Below are positions 58,254 through 64,000 of a stretch of DNA of 64,000 nt, one piece after another (the first letter of the stretch is position 1; every line of letters begins with the position of its first letter). The position numbers and the translations under genes are program-made. The stretch is from positions 1-64,000 of the forward strand of contig CAYRGN010000012.1 in the NCBI GenBank assembly GCA_964423865.1. The letters run 5' to 3'. The notes under the pieces were generated by a model. It was not told where the DNA came from, searched no databases, and worked only from the letters and a program-made list of their open reading frames with translations. Source of the stretch: Leadbetterella sp964423865 (GTDB lineage: Bacteria > Bacteroidota > Bacteroidia > Cytophagales > Spirosomataceae).

Positions 58254-60941
58254 ATGAAACGACTGTCCTTATTCGTCTTCGCCGCCTTATGCGCCGGTAC
58301 TGTTTTTGCTCAATCGCCTTGGGAAAGAATCGCGCAGATGCCTTCTACCCTGGGCATAGAAAAAGGAAGTAAAACCTTTACTACTTCCGATTTTTACCTG
58401 GAAATATTGAATTCTTCGCACACGGCCGCGGCTTTGTCGCCCGTAAAAGATACCACCTTTGATTATACGCCTGATGAACGTCTGAAACAAAGGGACAAAG
58501 ACGGTTTTTACCATTTGGGCGATATTAACCTGCGCTACAGGATACAGGGAAATGAAGCGTGGACGGCATTTTCATCTGCTAAGAAAAGGACCGACGTTCA
58601 AATGATTGCTCCTGAAAAAAATACATTGGCAGGGGCCGACCTCTCCGGTTTGCTGGAGGTGGGGGCACCGTTGACATTGAAGCGTTTTTGGGAAAAGCAG
58701 GGTGAAAATCTTGTACTTCGTTTTGAAATCAGGAATACTTCCGGCGCAGCATTGGAAATTGGTTCCTTAGGGATCCCGATGATCTTTAACAACATCCTCC
58801 AGGATAAGAAACTGGACGATGCGCATACCGATAACGTCTTTTTTGACCCTTATATCGGCCGGGATGCGGGCTACCTCCAGGTGAACCGCTTGCACGGCAA
58901 AGGAGCGTCTCTCCTGGTATTGCCCTATGAAAATGCCGGTTTTGAAGCGTATAATCCTGTAAATGATGATCCCACACCGAGAAGTATTGTTTTTGAAGGA
59001 TTCCATGAATGGATGATTCACAGTAAGGCCCACGCCGAAACAGATTGGAAAGGGGTAGAGCAATGGAACGAACCTACCTCCGCTATCCTGAAACCGGGAG
59101 AAGCCCGTTCATTCTCCTTGAAATTTGTTTTCGCGCCTTCCATCCGGGAGATTGAAGCACAGCTGGAGAAAGAAGGCCGGCCGGTGGCAGTGGGGCTGCC
59201 CGGGTACATGCTTCCCCAAAATGAAAACGCGACCCTGCATCTGAAATACGGGAAGAAAGTGGCGTCGGTCAAGGTCTTTCCGGAGGGAAGTTTAGAAGTA
59301 AAACGCCTGGGTAAAAAAGGCAAATGGGAGCGCTACGCCGTACACGGATTGCGCTGGGGGAGAGCCCGCCTGACGGTGAACTACAAAGACGGCACCGTTC
59401 AAACCGTACATTACAAAGTAATCAAATCCCAGGAAGAAGTGGTGAAAGATTTAGGGAATTTCCTGACTACCAAGCAGTGGTTTGATGACAAAGACGATCC
59501 CTTTGGGCGAGCACCTTCTATTATTACCTACGATATAGAAGAGCAAAAGCAGGTAACGCAGGAACAACGGGCCTGGTATGCCGGTCTGAGCGATGAAGCC
59601 GGTGCGGCAAGCTGGCTGGCCGCTTTTATGAAACAGTCTCTGGTACAGGATAAGGAAGAGGTGGAAAAACTGAAGCGCTTCGCGCGGGAAACCCTGTGGG
59701 GCGGTATCCAGTACAGTGAAGGAGAATATAAATACGGGGTAAAGAAAAGCCTCTTTTACTACGAGCCCGATTCTATGCCGAAAGGAACCTACCGGGAAGA
59801 CATCAACTGGAAGGTTTGGTCGGCATGGCCCAAAAAAGAGGCCGATAAACCCGGTCGGTCTTACAATTATCCGCACGTGGCCGCGGCCCACTGGGTACTG
59901 TATCGCCTGGCGCGGAATCACGAAGGCCTGGCAGAAGATGTTAACTGGCGGGAGAGCCTTCAGAATGCCTACCATACCGCTATTGCCATGGTGAACCTGG
60001 CGCCCTATTACGCGCAGTTCGGCCAGATGGAAGGCTCGGTTTTCCTGTACATCCTGGAAGACCTGAAACGGGAGGGAATTTTGGATATGGCCCATGACCT
60101 GGAAGCTGCCATGAAGAAGCGGGCCGACCATTGGAAAACCCTGGGGTACCCCTTCGGAAGTGAAATGCCCTGGGATTCTACCGGACAGGAAGAAGTCTAT
60201 ATGTGGTCAAAATATTTTGGAAATACCGATAAAGCGGAGGTGACCCTGAACGCCATCCTGGCGTATATGCCCACCGTACCCCATTGGGGATACAACGGCA
60301 GCGCCCGGCGCTACTGGGATTTTGTGTACGGCGGCAAGTTGTCGCGGATAGAACGCCAGCTCCACCACTATGGCTCCGCCCTGAACTCTATTCCCGTATC
60401 GGATGCTTACCGGGATAATCCGGATGATTTTTACCTGCTAAGGGTAGGCCATGCGGGCGCTATGGGTGCCCTGGCCAACGTGACGCAAGAGGGTTATGGT
60501 CCGGCCGCATTTCACTCTTACCCTTCTACCCTGGAGATTGACGGAATCACCGGCGATTACGGGAGCGGATTTTACGGCTATGCGGTGAACTCGGGTACTT
60601 ATATTACCGTACATCCGGAGTTTGGCCCCGTGGCTTTTAGCGGCAATATTTCGGGAAAGGGCAAGTGGCTGAATACCGAGATTACGTCGGGGGGCAAATC
60701 GAGGGTATACCTGGCACCCGAAAAACTATGGATCACGTTGGATGCGGGCCGGGTATCGTCGCTGAATTATAACCGTAGTACAAGGGAAGTGGAGTTGGTG
60801 CTGGAACCGGCCGATGAATTCACGAAGATGGCCTATGTGCGTCTGGAAGGACCTTACCAAATTACCGCACCCAAAGACAGCCGCGGGAATTATACCGTGC
60901 CGCTAAGTGGAGAAAAGACGGTGTTGAAGTTATCTCGTTGA
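58254..60941 (+). CDS. Secreted DUF5695-family protein
   Basis: An 895-residue protein from the ATG at 58254, with a signal peptide ending at GTVFAQ. The N-terminal half has the DUF5695 pattern (GFYHLGDINLRYR, SLGIPMIFNNIL, DPYIGRDAGYLQVNRL). The middle has helical, glycosidase-like segments (HVAAAHWVLYRLARNH, MPWDSTGQEEVYMWSKYFG), as in alpha/alpha-barrel carbohydrate enzymes. It may degrade or bind a polysaccharide, but no reaction is known to me. The frame runs back to 58035, but only the 58254 start gives a signal peptide. Confidence 0.83.
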   Translation: MKRLSLFVFAALCAGTVFAQSPWERIAQMPSTLGIEKGSKTFTTSDFYLEILNSSHTAAALSPVKDTTFDYTPDERLKQRDKDGFYHLGDINLRYRIQGNEAWTAFSSAKKRTDVQMIAPEKNTLAGADLSGLLEVGAPLTLKRFWEKQGENLVLRFEIRNTSGAALEIGSLGIPMIFNNILQDKKLDDAHTDNVFFDPYIGRDAGYLQVNRLHGKGASLLVLPYENAGFEAYNPVNDDPTPRSIVFEGFHEWMIHSKAHAETDWKGVEQWNEPTSAILKPGEARSFSLKFVFAPSIREIEAQLEKEGRPVAVGLPGYMLPQNENATLHLKYGKKVASVKVFPEGSLEVKRLGKKGKWERYAVHGLRWGRARLTVNYKDGTVQTVHYKVIKSQEEVVKDLGNFLTTKQWFDDKDDPFGRAPSIITYDIEEQKQVTQEQRAWYAGLSDEAGAASWLAAFMKQSLVQDKEEVEKLKRFARETLWGGIQYSEGEYKYGVKKSLFYYEPDSMPKGTYREDINWKVWSAWPKKEADKPGRSYNYPHVAAAHWVLYRLARNHEGLAEDVNWRESLQNAYHTAIAMVNLAPYYAQFGQMEGSVFLYILEDLKREGILDMAHDLEAAMKKRADHWKTLGYPFGSEMPWDSTGQEEVYMWSKYFGNTDKAEVTLNAILAYMPTVPHWGYNGSARRYWDFVYGGKLSRIERQLHHYGSALNSIPVSDAYRDNPDDFYLLRVGHAGAMGALANVTQEGYGPAAFHSYPSTLEIDGITGDYGSGFYGYAVNSGTYITVHPEFGPVAFSGNISGKGKWLNTEITSGGKSRVYLAPEKLWITLDAGRVSSLNYNRSTREVELVLEPADEFTKMAYVRLEGPYQITAPKDSRGNYTVPLSGEKTVLKLSR

Positions 60942-61151
60942 AAGAGCGAGCAGCAAGCAGCATAGTGGATGCCGGGTTTCCTCTTTGAACCGATGCATTC
61001 TGTATTTATAAATCCGGAATTTTCTGCTACCTATTTTTGAGTGAAGCCTTTTTAGGTTATTTTGCGTCAGAATCGTAAAATAACCGGGGCTATATAGGGT
61101 GTTTAACACGAATAGGTGTGCCCGAGTGTAGTTCACAGCTCAAATACAGAT

Positions 61152-63053
61152 ATGAAGAAACAACTGATTGCTCTCCTTGTGCTGTTTGCTTTTGGCGCCA
61201 ACGCTCAGAATACCCTTACGGCGGAAGCGCTTTGGAAACTGGGAAGGGTTTCTCCGATGGGTATTGCGCCGGACGGGAAAACCGTGGTGTACAGGGTAAC
61301 CACTCCCTCTGTGGCGGAAAATAAATCGTCAAGCCGCGTATTTACTGTACCGGTAGAAGGCGGACCTGCCACGGAAGTGAAGGAAACCGCCGGACTCCTG
61401 AAAGATGCCGCTATATCACCTGATGGAAAATATGTGGTGTACGATGAAAAAGTGAAAGGGAGTAAAGTACTTGCACAAGACTATTATCCGGCACTCGATA
61501 AAGCCACGGTGAAGATCTACGAGGGCCTGGATTACCGGCACTGGGATACGTACAGTGACGGTACGTTTAATCACGTGTTTTACAGGGAAAACCGGGAAGG
61601 CGCTCCGGGAACCGATATTATGAAGGACGAACCCTATCACAGTCCGACCATGCCGTTCGGGGGAAGTGAAGATTATACGTGGAGTCCTGACGGGAAGAAA
61701 ATCCTGTATGTGAGTAAGAAAAGTGCGGGTACCGCCTATGCGAACAGCACCAACACCGATATTTATGAATACGACCTGGGCAGCGGGACTACCCGAAACC
61801 TGACAGGAGAAAATCCGGGATACGATACACACCCCGTGTTTTCATCGCAGGGAGTGCTGGCCTGGCTCCGGATGAAACGCGACGGTTACGAAGCGGATAA
61901 GAATGACATTATGGTGGATGTGCGAGGAGTGCATATCAACCTGACAGGCGGTTGGGACGGTACCGTAGACGATTTTAAATGGAGTGAAGACGGGCGGAAG
62001 ATCTATTTTACCGCTCCGGTGAAAGGTACCATTCAGCTGTTTGAAGTGAATTATCCCGGGTTAACGAAAATTGCGTTACAGGTAAGGCAGTTAACGGAGG
62101 GAGAGTTCGATGTGACCGGTATTGTGGGATTTTCAGGAAATAAGGTGATTCTGACCCGGACAGACTTCAACCATGCGGCAGAAATTTTTTCATTTGATCT
62201 GGAGACCAAGGGTTGGAAACAGCTAACCGGGGTAAATGATGCCTATTACCAGGGTATACAATTGAGCAAATGGGAGAAACGCTGGGTGAATACTACAGAC
62301 GGCAAGAAAATGTTAGTATGGGTGGTTTTTCCTCCGGATTTTGATCCGGCCAAAAAATACCCCACGCTGCTGTATTTGCAGGGCGGCCCTCAGGGAGCGC
62401 TGACCCAGTTTTATTCTTTCCGGTGGAATTTCCAGTTGATGGCGGCCAAAGGGTATATTGTGGTGGCGCCGAACCGCCGGGGTATGCCCGGTCACGGGGT
62501 AGAATGGAACGAGGAGATCAGTAAGGACTGGGGCGGACAGGTGATGCAGGACTACCTGGCGGCCATTGATGATGTGGCGAGGGAGAGTTATGTAGATAAA
62601 TCAAGGCTGGGAGCCGTAGGCGCCAGTTATGGGGGATACTCGGCGTATTATCTGGCCGGAATTCATCAAAATCGCTTTAAGACCTTTATTGCGCATGCGG
62701 GTGTTTTTAACCTGGAGAGCATGTACGGTACTACGGAAGAGCTGTTTTTTGTCAACTGGGATCTGGGTGGCCCTTATTGGGAGAAGAACAACGCGGCGGC
62801 CCGAAAAACCTATGAACAGTTCAATCCCATCCAGCATGTGGACGAATGGAATACGCCCATGTTGGTGATACACGGGGAGAAAGACTACCGGGTGCCGATA
62901 GGGCAGGGACAAGAGGCCTTTCAGGCGCTACAGCAGAAGGGAATAAGGAGCCGTTTCGTCTATTTTACAGACGAAAACCATTGGATCCTGAAACCTCAGA
63001 ATGCAATAGTGTGGCAGAGTGAGTTTTTCAGGTGGCTGGAGGAAACCTTGTAA
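61152..63053 (+). CDS. Secreted S9 family prolyl oligopeptidase-type peptidase
   Basis: A 633-residue protein from the ATG at 61152, with a signal peptide ending at GANAQ. The N-terminal beta-propeller (about residues 25-375) has repeated SPDGKxxxY turns. The C-terminal alpha/beta hydrolase has the nucleophile in GASYGGYSAYY (about residue 496), the aspartate in HGEKDYRVP and the histidine in DENHWI. It should be a periplasmic di- or tripeptidyl peptidase (DPP-like). A CTCAAA motif precedes the start, as in other repeat-led genes. Confidence 0.93.
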   Translation: MKKQLIALLVLFAFGANAQNTLTAEALWKLGRVSPMGIAPDGKTVVYRVTTPSVAENKSSSRVFTVPVEGGPATEVKETAGLLKDAAISPDGKYVVYDEKVKGSKVLAQDYYPALDKATVKIYEGLDYRHWDTYSDGTFNHVFYRENREGAPGTDIMKDEPYHSPTMPFGGSEDYTWSPDGKKILYVSKKSAGTAYANSTNTDIYEYDLGSGTTRNLTGENPGYDTHPVFSSQGVLAWLRMKRDGYEADKNDIMVDVRGVHINLTGGWDGTVDDFKWSEDGRKIYFTAPVKGTIQLFEVNYPGLTKIALQVRQLTEGEFDVTGIVGFSGNKVILTRTDFNHAAEIFSFDLETKGWKQLTGVNDAYYQGIQLSKWEKRWVNTTDGKKMLVWVVFPPDFDPAKKYPTLLYLQGGPQGALTQFYSFRWNFQLMAAKGYIVVAPNRRGMPGHGVEWNEEISKDWGGQVMQDYLAAIDDVARESYVDKSRLGAVGASYGGYSAYYLAGIHQNRFKTFIAHAGVFNLESMYGTTEELFFVNWDLGGPYWEKNNAAARKTYEQFNPIQHVDEWNTPMLVIHGEKDYRVPIGQGQEAFQALQQKGIRSRFVYFTDENHWILKPQNAIVWQSEFFRWLEETL

Positions 63054-63060
63054 AAGTAGC

Positions 63061-63759
63061 TTATCGCAGTTTCTCTCTGAGCGTGGCTTCGTCCACAAAT
63101 CCGGTATGTCCCCAGATTTCTTTCCCATTGCGGTAGATTTTCAGCACAGGTAATCCGGAAATGTCCAGGGCTTTGCACAGGCGGGCGTTCTGGTCGGCAT
63201 CGATCCGGATGACGGTCACTTTATCTGCCAGGTCTTGAGAGATGCTTTCAATAAACGGCTTCATTTTTTTACAGGGAGCGCACCAGTCGGCATAAAAATC
63301 AACCAGGATGGTCTTGCCCGAACCGAGCATGGCCTCGTATTCCTGTACTGACATCCCTTCAGAGGTGATCGTGAGCTTTACTTCCGGCAGATCATTGTTC
63401 CGCCACTCCATCATTCCTCCCGGCATTTCATACACGTCTTTAAATCCTTCTGCACGGAAATAGTTGGCGGCAGAGGCGCTACGGCCTCCGCTCAGGCAGT
63501 ACACAAACACGGGTCGGCTCTTGTCAAGGGCTGCTGCCATGTTTTTAAATTCTGCAGAACGCATATCCATATTGCTGGCATCTTTGATGTGGCCTCCACG
63601 GAATTCAGAAGGAGTACGGACGTCTACCACCTGAGCACCGGGTGTTTTTTCTATTTTTGAAGCAAAATCTTTTGCCGAAAAACGGGTGTCTGCTGATTGG
63701 GCATGACCACACGCTACACCCAATGTCGTCAAAATAATAATGGATAAATAACGAAGCAT
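63061..63759 (-). CDS. Rhodanese-thioredoxin fusion protein, secreted
   Basis: A 232-residue protein with an N-terminal signal (about residues 1-21; a Cys at 17 but a poor lipobox). The rhodanese domain (~30-115) has DVRTPSEFRGGHI and the active cysteine in FVYCLSGGRSAS. The thioredoxin domain (~130-230) has VDFYADWCAPCKKM. It probably handles periplasmic sulfur transfer or disulfide exchange. It is convergent with the S9 peptidase (seven bases) and lies one base after the DUF6132 gene. Confidence 0.9.
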   Translation of the reverse strand: MLRYLSIIILTTLGVACGHAQSADTRFSAKDFASKIEKTPGAQVVDVRTPSEFRGGHIKDASNMDMRSAEFKNMAAALDKSRPVFVYCLSGGRSASAANYFRAEGFKDVYEMPGGMMEWRNNDLPEVKLTITSEGMSVQEYEAMLGSGKTILVDFYADWCAPCKKMKPFIESISQDLADKVTVIRIDADQNARLCKALDISGLPVLKIYRNGKEIWGHTGFVDEATLREKLR

Positions 63760-63760
63760 C

Positions 63761-63955
63761 TTATTTGTTTTTTTGAAAAATGGAAAGAATCAAGCCGCCC
63801 AACAAGGCGCCATAAGCGGTACTGTTAAGGGGTTTGGAGGTAATGGGGCAGGTTCCGGTGACGCAGCCCACATGCTTCCAATAGAGGTAGCCTGCCAGGG
63901 CTCCGAGTGTAACCCCTACTATGGCCCATACATGTTTCTTTAAAAAATCAGTCAT
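63761..63955 (-). CDS. DUF6132 small membrane protein
   Basis: A 64-residue protein with two helices (WAIVGVTLGALAGYLYW and AYGALLGGLILSIF). The loop between has two cysteines (GCVTGTCPITSKP). This is the DUF6132 family, often beside rhodanese or thioredoxin genes, of unknown function. The paired cysteines suggest that it works with the downstream thioredoxin domain. Confidence 0.85.
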   Translation of the reverse strand: MTDFLKKHVWAIVGVTLGALAGYLYWKHVGCVTGTCPITSKPLNSTAYGALLGGLILSIFQKNK

Positions 63956-64000
63956 TGTTTTTTAGTTTTATCGCTGACAACTTCCACCAGGTCCGCAACC
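63952..64000 (-). CDS. Possible 3' end of the next upstream gene (partial)
   Basis: The minus strand has an open frame running off the window edge, ending VADLVEVVSDKTKKQ and a TGA that overlaps the DUF6132 start (ATGA). A second frame ends GCGPGGSCQR with a stop at 63968-63970 and is equally possible. Too little is present to name a product. Confidence 0.3.
   Translation of the reverse strand, partial: VADLVEVVSDKTKKQ

Overview
The window looks like chromosomal DNA from a Gram-negative Bacteroidota, most likely a member of Cytophagales. The evidence is a PorX-type regulator of the type IX secretion system, kdsB for lipopolysaccharide synthesis, bacillithiol synthesis (bshB1), several families seen mainly in this phylum (DUF3098, DUF3822, DUF6132, DUF6934, DUF5695), frequent TTG starts, and many upstream boxes matching the Bacteroidota promoter consensus TTTG-N19-TAnnTTTG. 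The base composition is moderate. No phage, insertion sequence, CRISPR array, tRNA or rRNA was recognised.

Layout. 0.1-5.4 kb: a YfhO-family membrane protein, a family 2 glycosyltransferase, bshB1 and an M23/LysM peptidase. 5.7-13.5 kb: a minus-strand polysaccharide operon with outer-membrane export protein (SLBB), chain-length-type protein, ABC permease, ABC ATPase, sugar aminotransferase and family 4 glycosyltransferase. 13.7-16.6 kb: parE-pheA. 16.7-18.3 kb: a large membrane protein. 18.7-22.3 kb: ftsX-DUF3098-uppP-truB-ribF on the minus strand. 22.4-22.8 kb: remains of a DUF433/DUF5615 toxin-antitoxin pair. 23.0-25.4 kb: acyltransferase, bifunctional nuclease and LysM protein. 25.5-27.8 kb: kdsB-porX. 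27.8-29.3 kb: ftsE, an F6P aldolase/transaldolase and the SRP RNA. 29.4-35 kb: an orphan gene, uvrC, a DUF6364/PIN pair, a sugar dehydrogenase and higBA.

35.2-40.7 kb is the most unusual part. It is a co-directional cluster of the di-iron Fe-S repair protein Ric (with two DUF2249 domains fused in front), two further DUF2249 proteins, a polytopic membrane protein distantly like heme-copper oxidase subunit I or NnrS, a DUF59 Fe-S assembly factor, an NsrR-like Rrf2 regulator with three cysteines, and a hemerythrin. The inferred job is sensing and repairing nitric oxide or oxidative damage to metal centres.

40.7-64 kb: a DUF6934 module, acnB, topA, a 3'-truncated sir2 gene, prs-rplY, DUF3822, a NUDIX hydrolase, a DEAD-box-type helicase, DUF1080, recA, DUF3108, a repeat-rich 0.8 kb gap, ugd-uxs (UDP-glucuronate to UDP-xylose), a secreted DUF5695 protein, an S9 peptidase, a rhodanese-thioredoxin fusion and DUF6132.

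The gaps between genes are rich in repeats. There are arrays of heptanucleotide repeats (GAGTAGT, AGCTCAT/C and AGCTATC types), often as facing inverted arrays; three copies of a ~110-185 bp palindromic element; a 95-bp unit in three tandem copies; and a perfect 23-bp inverted repeat around a 104-bp segment.
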